Shown: positions 16,774-25,321 of the stretch, one piece after another | How positions within the stretch are numbered: the stretch's first letter is position 1 | Layout of the letters: each line of letters begins with the position of its first letter | Source of the DNA: Fluviicoccus sp. | Lineage (GTDB): Bacteria > Pseudomonadota > Gammaproteobacteria > Pseudomonadales > Moraxellaceae | Assembly (NCBI RefSeq): GCF_030646115.1 | Contig: NZ_JAUSMX010000018.1 | Span: forward strand, 62,001 to 126,000 | DNA: 64,000 nucleotides | Direction of reading: 5' to 3' | Made by a program: the position numbers and the translations under genes | The notes under the pieces: model-generated | The model's database searches: none | What the model saw: only the letters and a program-made list of their open reading frames with translations | What the model was told of the DNA's origin: nothing

Positions 16774-16895
16774 TCCCCTCTCCCCCTGTGGGAGAGGGTT
16801 AGGGAGAGGGGTGCGGACAGTCGCTCAAACACACCGTCAACTCAGGGCCACCGCCGCACCCCTCTCCCCCGCCCTCTCCCACAAGGGGAGAGGGA
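16774..16895. repeat. GC-rich inverted repeat between nirB and nirD
   Basis: The left part (16775-16816) reads CCCCTCTCCCCC ... GGGAGAGGGGTGCGG and the right part (16854-16894) reads CCGCACCCCTCTCCCCC ... GGGGAGAGGG. The halves are largely complementary, and each also folds on itself. Size and layout suggest a REP- or MITE-like insertion inside the operon. It could form a strong hairpin in the nirB-nirD message and lower nirD expression. Confidence 0.65.
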
Positions 16896-16916
16896 GCCAA
16901 TCGTGTTCGTTTGCGC

Positions 16917-19445
16917 TCAAACCTCCGCCACCACAATCCTCCCCTTCTTCTCCGCGACGGTGGCTGGGCGGATTTGGCCACGCTCATCAACAAACACCAC
17001 ATTGCTGTCGGTTTCGTCGCTGTTGACGAAGGGCTTGAAGCGCTTCAGGGTTTCCGGGTCATTGATGGCGGCCTTCCATTCGCATTCGAAGGTGTCGACC
17101 AGATACTGCATCTGCTTTTCCAGCTCTTCGCCAATGCCCAGCGAGTCGTCAATGATTACCGCCTTCAGGTATTCCAGGCCGCCTTCCATGTTGTCGCGCC
17201 AGATGCTGGTGCGTTGCAAGCGATCGGCGGTGCGGATGTAGAACATCAGGAAACGGTCGACGTACTTGATCAGCGTCTCGCGGTCGAGGTCGCTGGCCAG
17301 CAGCTCGGCGTGACGGGGTTTCATGCCGCCGTTGCCGCAGACATAGAGGTTCCAGCCCTTCTCGGTGGCGATGATGCCCACGTCCTTGCTTTGCGCTTCG
17401 GCGCATTCGCGGGTGCAACCGCTGACCGCGAACTTCAGCTTGTGCGGCGAACGCAGCCCGCGATAACGGTTTTCGATGTCGATGGCGTAGCCGACGGAAT
17501 CGCCGACGCCGTAACGGCACCAGGTGGAACCGACGCAGGATTTCACTGTGCGCACCGATTTGCCATAGGCGTGGCCGGACTCGAAACCGGCATCGACCAG
17601 TTCCTTCCAGATGACGGGCAGTTGCTCCATGCGCGCGCCGAACAGGTCGATACGCTGGCCGCCGGTGATCTTGGTGTACAGGTTGTACTTCTTGGCGATG
17701 GCGCCGATGGTGATCAGTCCGTCCGGGGTAATCTCGCCGCCGGGAATGCGCGGCACGATCGAGTAGGTGCCGTCCTTCTGCATGTTCGCCAGGAAATAGT
17801 CGTTGGTGTCCTGCAGACCGGCCAGCGGCTTTTTCAGGATGTGTTCGTTCCACAGCGAGGCGAAGATGGAACCGGCGGTGGGCTTGCAGATGTCGCAGCC
17901 CAATCCCTTGCCGTGCTTGCCTATCAGGTCGTCAAAGCTGCGAATGCCTTCCACCTTGATCAGGTGGAACAGCTCCTGGCGGGAGAAGGCGAAGTGTTCG
18001 CACAGGTCCTTCTTCACTTCCACGCCGCGCTTTTCCAGCTCGCATTTGAGGATGGAGCCGGCCAGCGCCGAGCAACCGCCGCAGCTGGTCGCCAGCTTGG
18101 TGCCCGCCTTGAGGCTGGGCAGGTCTTTCACACCGCCGTCAATGGCGCTGCAGATATCGCCCTTGGTGACGTTGTTACAGGAGCAGATCACAGCCGTCAT
18201 CGGCAGCGCATCCGGGCCGAAAGCCTTGCGCGGGCTGCCTTCCATCGCGGGCAAAATCAGCGCCTCCGGCTTGTCCGGCAGCTCCATGTCGTTGAGCTTG
18301 AGCTGCAGCAGATCGCCGTAGCTTTCCACGTCGCCGACCAGCACCGCGCCCAGCACTTTCTTGCCGTCGGAAGACACCACCAGCTTCTTGTAGATTTCGG
18401 CGCGGTCATCGACGTAAACATAGGTCAGGCTGCCCGGCGTGCTGGCGTGGGCGTCACCGATGGAGGCGACATCGACGCCCATCAACTTGAGCTTGGTGCT
18501 CATGTCGGCGCCCAGGAATTCCTTGTGATGACCGTTCAGCAGATGATTGCACGCGACATCGGCCATGCTGTAGCCGGGGGCGACCAGACCGTAAATCTTG
18601 TTGTCCCACAACGCGCATTCGCCAATGGCGTAGACGTCTTCGTGGCTGGTGCGGCAGACATTGTCGATGGCGATGCCGCCGCGCGGGCCGACGGTCAGGC
18701 CGGAAGACTTGGCCAGTTCGTCACGCGGGCGGATACCGGCGGAGAACAGGATCATGTCCGTTTCCAGTACCTTGCCGTCGGCAAAGTTCATGGCGTGACG
18801 GCAGGTTTGGCCATCGACGATTTCCTTGGTATTGCGTTCGGTATGCACGCCGACGCCCAAGGCTTCGATCTTGCGGCGCAGCAGGCGGCCGCCGCCGTCG
18901 TCAATCTGCACCGCCATCAGCCGGGGGGCGAATTCGACGACGTGGGTTTGCAGGCCCAGATCCTTCAGCGCCTTGGCAGCTTCCAGTCCGAGCAGTCCGC
19001 CGCCGACCACCACGCCCACCTTGGACTTGGCGGCGGCGTCGCGGATGGCTTCCAGATCTTCAATGGTGCGGTAGACCAGACAGCCTTCGCGGTCGTTGCC
19101 CGGCACCGGTGGCACGAAGGGGTAGGAGCCGGTGGCCAGCACCAGCTTGTCGAATGGCACCACTTCACCGGTGGCGGTGCTGACGGTCTTGGCCGCCAGG
19201 TCGATGCCGATGGCGCGGGTGTTCAGCTTCAGCTGGTAGCCGGTGGCGTCAAAGAAATCGTGCGGGGTGACGCTGAGGTCTTCCGCCGTCTTGCCGTTGA
19301 AGAAGGCGGAGAGTTGCACCCGGTCATACGCGGGGCGGGCCTCTTCGGCAATGACGGTGACGTGCACCATGTCCCCGGCGCGGGCGGCCAGGGTTTCCAG
19401 AAAACGTTGTCCGACCATGCCGTGACCAATCATGACTATACGCAT
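16917..19445 (-). CDS. nirB: Nitrite reductase (NAD(P)H) large subunit NirB
   Basis: 842 residues, normal for NirB. Domains in order: an FAD/NAD-binding reductase with GHGMVG near the N-terminus and 'VVVGGGLLGLEAAKAL'; a BFD-like [2Fe-2S] domain with CSCNNV and CGGCSAL; nitrite/sulfite reductase half-domains; and the sirohaem/[4Fe-4S] site with Cys-x5-Cys (CVGSTWC) and Cys-x3-Cys (SGCTREC). It reduces nitrite to ammonium with NAD(P)H in the cytoplasm. It lies 144 bases downstream of nasA and is probably in the same transcript. Confidence 0.95.
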   Translation of the reverse strand: MRIVMIGHGMVGQRFLETLAARAGDMVHVTVIAEEARPAYDRVQLSAFFNGKTAEDLSVTPHDFFDATGYQLKLNTRAIGIDLAAKTVSTATGEVVPFDKLVLATGSYPFVPPVPGNDREGCLVYRTIEDLEAIRDAAAKSKVGVVVGGGLLGLEAAKALKDLGLQTHVVEFAPRLMAVQIDDGGGRLLRRKIEALGVGVHTERNTKEIVDGQTCRHAMNFADGKVLETDMILFSAGIRPRDELAKSSGLTVGPRGGIAIDNVCRTSHEDVYAIGECALWDNKIYGLVAPGYSMADVACNHLLNGHHKEFLGADMSTKLKLMGVDVASIGDAHASTPGSLTYVYVDDRAEIYKKLVVSSDGKKVLGAVLVGDVESYGDLLQLKLNDMELPDKPEALILPAMEGSPRKAFGPDALPMTAVICSCNNVTKGDICSAIDGGVKDLPSLKAGTKLATSCGGCSALAGSILKCELEKRGVEVKKDLCEHFAFSRQELFHLIKVEGIRSFDDLIGKHGKGLGCDICKPTAGSIFASLWNEHILKKPLAGLQDTNDYFLANMQKDGTYSIVPRIPGGEITPDGLITIGAIAKKYNLYTKITGGQRIDLFGARMEQLPVIWKELVDAGFESGHAYGKSVRTVKSCVGSTWCRYGVGDSVGYAIDIENRYRGLRSPHKLKFAVSGCTRECAEAQSKDVGIIATEKGWNLYVCGNGGMKPRHAELLASDLDRETLIKYVDRFLMFYIRTADRLQRTSIWRDNMEGGLEYLKAVIIDDSLGIGEELEKQMQYLVDTFECEWKAAINDPETLKRFKPFVNSDETDSNVVFVDERGQIRPATVAEKKGRIVVAEV

Positions 19446-19589
19446 CGCTGTCTCCTGCGGTTAATTGCTGGACGTGCCGTGCCGGTTGCGTTCCGGTCAG
19501 CACACACAGACGACGTTGTCTGCAAATAGGGTAACGGTGTTGCTGAAGTCCCACCGCCGACGACGTTGCCGGTTCGGAGGACTGGTTTG

Positions 19590-22268
19590 TCAGGCGGGAA
19601 TCGCCTCACAGGGGATAAGTTTTTTCAGTTCTGGCTGACATGATCCACAATTCGTGCCAGCTTTCAGACATTGGCCGATTTCAGCGACATTTTTTAAATT
19701 TTGCTGACCAATGGCGCGGGTGATGGTCCTCTCCCCCACCCCGAAACAGGCGCAGATGATGCGGCCAACGTCAGCCTCCGGATCGGCGGGCTTGCCCGAC
19801 AGCAGCGCACGGCGGCTCAGCGCATCCACCGGCTTGCCCAGCAGCGACTGCAACCAGGCGCGCGGCGGCAGTTCGGCTTCCGGCCCGAAGAAGGCCAGCG
19901 CCTTCAGCACGCCGTCGGCAATCCAGGCGTAACGGTGAATTCCGCGCGTAACATCCTGATATTCCAGTTTTTCTCCAACAGGATCATGCAGCCAGGCCGT
20001 AGCCCAACCGGTCCAGTCATCCGGAATATGGTCATTCGCCAGTTCGTACCGCCAGCCGTTCTCCAACCGGATGGCGACCGCATAATCCAGCGCCGGCAGC
20101 GCCAGCGGCGTTGCACTGAGCAGGTAGCCGTGCCAGGCCGCCGGGTAGATATCGGCGGCTATCGGGGTGTGCTTGTTCTCAGGCTGGCCGGATATCGGGT
20201 CCACGGCCGGATTCACCACCGCGCCGACGCGGCCGCTGCGGCTGAGCACACCGGTCCAATGCATGGGCATAAAGAGGTTGCCAGGCTTCTGGCCGTCGCT
20301 GATTTGCACACGCGCCACCGCCGAACCCCAGCGACTGCGCAGTCGCACCAGCCCCCCCTCCTTCACCCCCATTTTTTTTGCCTCATCGGGGTGCATTTCC
20401 GCAAACGGCTCACCAATATGTTGCAGCAGGCGCGGGGTCAAACCGCTTCGGGTCATGGTGTGCCACTGGTCGCGGATACGGCCGGTGTTCAGCACCAGCG
20501 GGTACTCTGCCGACAACGTATTCACCGGTGCGCGATAAGAGAGCGCGACCAACCGCGCCTTGCCGTCCGGAGTATAGAAACGGTGGTCGGCAAACAGGCG
20601 TTCGGTACCCAGCGGCGCGTCCGGCGTCACCGGCCACTGCACCGGCTTCAGCGCGTTGTATTCGCTGTTGTCCAGTTGCGCCAGCAGACCGATATTGAAG
20701 TCGCGGATACCGGTTCCGGCATTGTTTTCGAAGGCGGACAAGGCGGCGTGCTCGCGGAAAATTTGCGCCGGATGGGTGTAGTTGAAGCCATTTTTGAAGC
20801 CCAGTGACCTACCCACTTCCGCCAGCGCCCACCAGTCCGGCTTCGCGTCGCCCGGCGGCGGCAACAGTCCGCGCTGCCGGGAAATGCGGCGCTCGGAGTT
20901 GGTGACGGTTCCATCCTTCTCCCCCCAGCCCAGCGCGGGCAGGCGGATATGCGCCAGCCGCATGGTGTCAGTGTCGGCGATGCAGTCGGAGACAATAACC
21001 AGCTCGCATTTTTCCAGCGCGGCGCGCACTCGGTCGGCGTTGGGCAGCGACACCACCGGGTTGGTGGCCATAATCCACACCGCCTTGATGCGGCCGTCAT
21101 GCACTGCGTCGAACAGGTCTACCGCTTTCAGGCCGGGCTTGTCCGGGATAGACGGCGACTGCCAGAAGCGCTGCACACGCTCGCGATGCGCCGGGTTTTC
21201 CAGGTCCATGTGCGCCGCCAGCATGTTCGCCAGCCCGCCCACTTCACGGCCGCCCATGGCGTTGGGCTGTCCGGTCAGTGAGAACGGGGCGGCGCCGGGC
21301 TTGCCGATGCGGCCGGTGGCGAGATGGCAGTTGATGATGGCGTTGGCCTTGTCAGTGCCCGCGCTGGACTGGTTGACGCCCATCGAATACATCGTCAGTG
21401 TGCGCTCGGTGGCGGTGAACCAGTCGAAGAAGGTTTGCAGGCGGTCGGCGGGAATGCCCAGACGCCCGGCCAGGGTGGCCCGGTCGCCGCGATCCGCTTT
21501 CGCCGACACCACGGCAGCGTCAAAGCCGGAGCAATGGGTGGCGGTGAAATGCGGGTCCACCGCCCCACGCTCCGCCAGCTCGGCCAGCAGAGCGTTGAAC
21601 AGCAGCACGTCGCCACCGGACTTGATCGGCAGGTGCAGATCGGCAATTTCATTGGTCGCGGTTTCACGCGGGTCAATGACAACCACTTTCAGGTTCGGCT
21701 TTTCGGCCTTGATTGCCTTGATGCGCTGGAAAATGATCGGGTGGCACCAGGCGGTGTTAGAGCCGACCAGCACCATCAGCTCGGCATGGGCAAAATCGTC
21801 GTAACTGGCGGGCACGCTGTCGGCCCCGAAGGCGCGTTTGTAACCCGCCACCGCCGACGACATGCACAGCCGGGAATTGGTGTCGATGTTGGCGCTGCCG
21901 AGGAAGCCTTTCATCAGCTTGTTGGCGACGTAGTAATCCTCGGTCAGCAACTGCCCGGACACGTAAAAGGCAATGGCGTCCGGACCGTGCTGGTCACGGA
22001 TACGCTTGAATTCCGTGGCGATTTTCGAGGTGGCGGTAGACCAGGCCACCTGCTGGCCATTGATTTCGGGAAACAGCTGCCGCCCTTCCAGACTGATGGT
22101 TTCGCCCAGCGACGAGCCCTTGGAACAGAGACGGCCAAAGTTGGCGGGATGGGCGATATCGCCCTTGATTTCCACCACCCGCGCCGAGGCGTCGGTGACG
22201 GTGGCGGTGATGCCGCAACCGACCCCGCAATACGCACAGGTGGTCTTCACAACCGCATCATCAAGCAT
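19590..22268 (-). CDS. nasA: Assimilatory nitrate reductase catalytic subunit
   Basis: 892 residues from the ATG at 22266-22268 (MLDDAVVKTTCAYC). This start overlaps the nasB-like stop by 8 bases; the longer frame adds unconserved sequence. The N-terminal [4Fe-4S] motif is Cys11-x2-Cys14-x3-Cys18 and Cys48. The molybdopterin domains follow ('SRLCMSSAVAGYKRAFG', 'GVNQSSAGTDKANAIIN', 'GQPNAMGGREVGGLAN'). The C-terminus has a BFD-like [2Fe-2S] module (ICACFG ... TNCGSCQPEL). It reduces nitrate to nitrite in the cytoplasm. Overlap with the gene upstream indicates translational coupling. Confidence 0.94.
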   Translation of the reverse strand: MLDDAVVKTTCAYCGVGCGITATVTDASARVVEIKGDIAHPANFGRLCSKGSSLGETISLEGRQLFPEINGQQVAWSTATSKIATEFKRIRDQHGPDAIAFYVSGQLLTEDYYVANKLMKGFLGSANIDTNSRLCMSSAVAGYKRAFGADSVPASYDDFAHAELMVLVGSNTAWCHPIIFQRIKAIKAEKPNLKVVVIDPRETATNEIADLHLPIKSGGDVLLFNALLAELAERGAVDPHFTATHCSGFDAAVVSAKADRGDRATLAGRLGIPADRLQTFFDWFTATERTLTMYSMGVNQSSAGTDKANAIINCHLATGRIGKPGAAPFSLTGQPNAMGGREVGGLANMLAAHMDLENPAHRERVQRFWQSPSIPDKPGLKAVDLFDAVHDGRIKAVWIMATNPVVSLPNADRVRAALEKCELVIVSDCIADTDTMRLAHIRLPALGWGEKDGTVTNSERRISRQRGLLPPPGDAKPDWWALAEVGRSLGFKNGFNYTHPAQIFREHAALSAFENNAGTGIRDFNIGLLAQLDNSEYNALKPVQWPVTPDAPLGTERLFADHRFYTPDGKARLVALSYRAPVNTLSAEYPLVLNTGRIRDQWHTMTRSGLTPRLLQHIGEPFAEMHPDEAKKMGVKEGGLVRLRSRWGSAVARVQISDGQKPGNLFMPMHWTGVLSRSGRVGAVVNPAVDPISGQPENKHTPIAADIYPAAWHGYLLSATPLALPALDYAVAIRLENGWRYELANDHIPDDWTGWATAWLHDPVGEKLEYQDVTRGIHRYAWIADGVLKALAFFGPEAELPPRAWLQSLLGKPVDALSRRALLSGKPADPEADVGRIICACFGVGERTITRAIGQQNLKNVAEIGQCLKAGTNCGSCQPELKKLIPCEAIPA

Positions 22269-23478
22269 CCGCCATCTCCCGTTTGCCAAACAGCAACTCA
22301 TCACGCAGACCGGCGACATTGGTTTGCCGGCCAATCAAATCGAAATACCAGGAGCCGTCCTGGGTATCGCCGAACAGCACCGCACCCACCAGCTTGTTTT
22401 CCTTTAAAAACAGACGCTTGTACACTCCGGCGGACACATCGCGCAGCACGATCACCTCTGCATCCTTACCTGAAAAATCCCCGGCCGAGAACAGGTTGAC
22501 ACCGCTGACTTTCAGCGTCGTCGCCGTGGCTTTCTGCACATAACGGCTGACGCCGATTTCCGCCAGATGGGTGGCGCAGACCCGCGCTTGTTCATACAGC
22601 GGCGCCACCAGCCCGAACAGGCTGCCGCGATGCTGCACGCACTCGCCGACGGCATAGATTTTCGGATCGAACGTTTGCAGCGTGTCGCTGACCAGAATGG
22701 CCTTGTCAACCTGCAGCCCGGCCTGCTTCGCCAGCGCCACGTTAGGACGGATGCCCACCGCCATGATCACCAGATCAGTTTCCAGCAAGCTGCCGTCCTT
22801 GAACTCGATGTGGCTGAGATGTTCACTGTCACGGGCGACAATCTGTTTTGTCTGCGCACCCAGCTTGAATTTCATGCCGCGCGCGGCCAGATCGCGCTCC
22901 AGCAGGTGCGCCGCTTCGCTGTCCAGCTGGCGGTTCATCAGGCAGGAAACATCATGGATCACCGTGGCTTCCACCCCGCGCTTCAGCAGGCCGTTGGCCG
23001 CCTCCAACCCCAGCAGGCCGCCGCCGATCACCGCCACACGGCGCTTGTGCTCGGTCACGGCCAGCATGCGCTCCACATCCTGAATATCGCGGAAACTGAC
23101 CACCGAAGGATGATCGTGCCCCGGCACCGGAATGATGAACGGCACCGAACCGGTGGCCAGCAGCAGTCGGTCATAAGGAAAGACCAGGCCTTCATCCGTC
23201 AGCACTTCACGGCGGGAACGGTTGATATCCACCACCGTCTGACCGGACACCAGCTCGATGCCGTGGCGCTTGTACCACTCGGGCGTGTGCAGCACGATGT
23301 CGTCGAAGTGCTTTTCCCCGGCCAGCACCGGCGACAGCATGATGCGGTTGTAGTTGCCGTAAGGCTCGCGGCCAATCACCGTGATGTCGTAGCGGTCGGG
23401 AGCCAGCTTCAGCAGCTCTTCCACCGTGCGCATCCCGGCCATGCCGTTTCCGATGACCACAAGTCTGGATTTTTTCAT
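22261..23478 (-). CDS. nasB: FAD-dependent electron-transfer subunit of nitrate reductase, NasB-like
   Basis: 405 residues from the ATG at 23476-23478 (MKKSRLVVIGNGMAG). It matches only the N-terminal FAD/NAD(P)H oxidoreductase third of NirB: 'VVIGNGMAGMRTVEELL', 'VAVIGGGLLGLEAANGLL' and 'IYAVGECVQHRGSLFGLVAPLYEQA'. It lacks the sirohaem domains. In nitrate assimilation operons such proteins feed electrons from NAD(P)H to NasA. It is first in the nas operon, about 30 bases downstream of the predicted sigma-54 transcription start, and overlaps nasA by 8 bases. Confidence 0.85.
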   Translation of the reverse strand: MKKSRLVVIGNGMAGMRTVEELLKLAPDRYDITVIGREPYGNYNRIMLSPVLAGEKHFDDIVLHTPEWYKRHGIELVSGQTVVDINRSRREVLTDEGLVFPYDRLLLATGSVPFIIPVPGHDHPSVVSFRDIQDVERMLAVTEHKRRVAVIGGGLLGLEAANGLLKRGVEATVIHDVSCLMNRQLDSEAAHLLERDLAARGMKFKLGAQTKQIVARDSEHLSHIEFKDGSLLETDLVIMAVGIRPNVALAKQAGLQVDKAILVSDTLQTFDPKIYAVGECVQHRGSLFGLVAPLYEQARVCATHLAEIGVSRYVQKATATTLKVSGVNLFSAGDFSGKDAEVIVLRDVSAGVYKRLFLKENKLVGAVLFGDTQDGSWYFDLIGRQTNVAGLRDELLFGKREMADA

Positions 23479-23520
23479 GGCAGTCGCCAGTCGTCCAAAT
23501 GAAGGTTTCAATCCGCCATT

Positions 23521-23535
23521 GCAAAAGTTGCGCCA
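23521..23535 (-). promoter_or_regulatory. Sigma-54 promoter of the nasB-nasA-nirB-nirD operon
   Basis: On the minus strand the sequence reads TGGCGC-AACTT-TTGC: the -24 GG lies at 23534-23533 and the -12 GC at 23522-23521, with the strict sigma-54 spacing. Transcription should begin near 23509, about 30 bases before the nasB start. It matches the consensus TGGCAC-N5-TTGC with one mismatch. Confidence 0.75.
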
Positions 23536-23723
23536 ACCACACGCCCTCCTCCGCCGCAACCTCCGCATGCCTTTATATGGCGTGCGAAAACGCGAAGATC
23601 CGGATCTATGCCTGCCTGTAGTGCATCGCACCAGATCAATGCATAAATCGCCCCAAAAGCACGCCTAACGTCCCTTTTAGGGCCTTTCCCGCCGCCAATG
23701 CCGGAAAAACCCGGCTTTTCCGA

Positions 23724-23739
23724 TGGCATGAAATTTGCT
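23724..23739 (+). promoter_or_regulatory. Sigma-54 promoter of narK
   Basis: TGGCATG-AAAT-TTGCT: the -24 GG at 23725-23726 and the -12 GC at 23737-23738 have exact sigma-54 spacing and near-consensus bases. Transcription should start near 23750, giving a leader of about 100 bases before narK at 23850. Confidence 0.82.
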
Positions 23740-23849
23740 AGGAGTTAGCCAAGACTCAGGTTTCACGCAACGACGCGCTGAAAGACCTCCGATTCCGTCA
23801 ACGACGACGTTATCCAAAACCCTTTAGCCCCCGTTGTGAGTACTGAACC

Positions 23850-25319
23850 ATGAAATTCAAAACGCTCCCGCTACTCTCGTGGAACGAGCCGCGCATCCGT
23901 ACGCTGCACTACACCTGGATGGCTTTTTTCATCACGTTCATTATCTGGTTCGCCGCCGCGCCGCTGATGCCCACCATCAAGGCCTACTTCCACCTCACCG
24001 ACGCGCAGGTAAAAGCGCTGCTGATGCTCAACGTCGCTATCACCATCCCTACGCGGATTCTGGTGGGCGTACTGGTGGACAAATACGGCCCGCGCAAGAG
24101 TTACAGTTTCCTTCTCGCATTCTGCGGCGTGCTCTGTCTGCTGTTCGCCGCCGCCCAGTCTTTTGAATGGCTGGCCGTCACCCGTTTCCTGCTGGGTTCC
24201 GTGGGCGCGGGCTTCGTGATCGGCATCCGTCTGGTCAGCGAATGGTTCCCGGCTCGGGAAGTCGGCATTGCCGAAGGCATCTACGGCGGCTGGGGCAACT
24301 TCGGCGCAGCCGTGGCCTCGATGTCGCTGCCCGCCCTCGCCCTGGCCTTTGGCGGTGACGACGGCTGGCGCTATGCCATCGCCTGCACCGGCGTCATCGC
24401 GATCGTCTACAGCTACATCTTCTACCGTGGCGTGCGCGACACCCCTGAAGGCTCCACTTACTTCAAACCGCAAAAAGTTGGCGGCCTGGAAGTCACCAGC
24501 AAGGGCGACTTCATTGCCTACGCACTGATGAACATTCCGCTGTACCTGGCGCTGGTGGTGCTGGCCTGGCGCTTGTCCCCCGATGGACTGAAACTGCTGT
24601 CGATGAACAGCGTCTACATCGCATACGCCGTCATCGCCGCGCTGGCCGTGTATCAGTGGAGCAAGATCTGGCACGTCAACAAGCACCTGTTCACCGGTGA
24701 ACATCCTGCGGCGCCGCGTTACCAGTTCAAGCAAGTGGCTATCCTCAACGTCGCCTACATGGCCTGCTTCGGATCAGAATTGGCGGTGGTGTCGATGCTG
24801 CCGATGTTCTTCATCGACAACTTCGGTGTCAGCCATGTGGTTGCGGGCATGACTGCCGGCTGCTTCGCTGTGATGAACCTGTTTGCCCGTCCGGGCGGCG
24901 GTTTCCTGTCGGATGCTTTCGGCCGTCGCAAAATGCTGCTGATTGCGCTGGGTGGACAAACCCTGGGCTACCTGCTGATGTCGCAAATGAACGGCAGCTG
25001 GTCGCTGGGTGGCGCCATTGCTGTGGTGATCGCCACCTCGGTGTTCGTGCAATGTGCTTGCGGTGCGGTCTACTCGGTGGTGCCGCTGATCCAGCGCCGC
25101 ATGACCGGCCAGATTGCCGGAATGGCTGGAGCCTACGGCAACGTCGGCGGCGTCGTGTTCCTCACCGTGCTCAGCTTTATCAGCCCGGCCGCTTTCTTCG
25201 TGGTGCTGGCGGCGACCTCGGCGGTGGCTTTCCTGGGCGGCATGTTCATCAGCGAACCCAAGGGCCATATGGTGGAAAAGGATGCTGACGGCAATGTCCA
25301 TCTGATCGCCGTGGAGTAA
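23850..25319 (+). CDS. narK: Nitrate/nitrite transporter, NarK/NasA MFS family
   Basis: 489 residues, 12 membrane segments. Nitrate-porter signatures are visible in helix 5 ('GFVIGIRLVSEWFPAREVGIAEGIYGGWGNFGAAVA') and again near 'VVPLIQRRMTGQIAGMAGAYGNVGGVVF', each with the glycine-rich run and arginine that bind nitrate. 'DKYGPRKSYS' is the MFS loop motif. It imports nitrate for the divergent nas operon. The next gene starts 2 bases after its stop, so the phosphatase-kinase fusion is cotranscribed. Confidence 0.93.
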   Translation: MKFKTLPLLSWNEPRIRTLHYTWMAFFITFIIWFAAAPLMPTIKAYFHLTDAQVKALLMLNVAITIPTRILVGVLVDKYGPRKSYSFLLAFCGVLCLLFAAAQSFEWLAVTRFLLGSVGAGFVIGIRLVSEWFPAREVGIAEGIYGGWGNFGAAVASMSLPALALAFGGDDGWRYAIACTGVIAIVYSYIFYRGVRDTPEGSTYFKPQKVGGLEVTSKGDFIAYALMNIPLYLALVVLAWRLSPDGLKLLSMNSVYIAYAVIAALAVYQWSKIWHVNKHLFTGEHPAAPRYQFKQVAILNVAYMACFGSELAVVSMLPMFFIDNFGVSHVVAGMTAGCFAVMNLFARPGGGFLSDAFGRRKMLLIALGGQTLGYLLMSQMNGSWSLGGAIAVVIATSVFVQCACGAVYSVVPLIQRRMTGQIAGMAGAYGNVGGVVFLTVLSFISPAAFFVVLAATSAVAFLGGMFISEPKGHMVEKDADGNVHLIAVE

Positions 25320-25321
25320 AA

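Larger units (their letters stand above)
23479..23849. other. Nitrate-locus divergent control region (371 bases without a gene)
   Basis: Holds two divergent sigma-54 promoters (described separately) and, between them, a candidate activator site. The candidate is GCACCAGATCAATGC at 23628-23642, nested in TGCAT ... ATGCA (23622-23643). It resembles the NtrC pattern GCAC-N7-GTGC imperfectly. From about 23750 to 23849 lies the narK leader, in which I see no riboswitch or strong hairpin. Confidence 0.55.

Noticed and set aside
16911-19529. Long open frame of 872 codons on the plus strand opposite nirB
   Set aside because: It is the antisense shadow of nirB, whose domains and cofactor motifs are complete; the shadow protein has no recognisable domain and is typical of high-GC antisense frames.
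23628-23642. NtrC-type binding site GCACCAGATCAATGC
   Set aside because: The right half is off consensus. Kept only as a candidate within the control-region entry, not called as a site.
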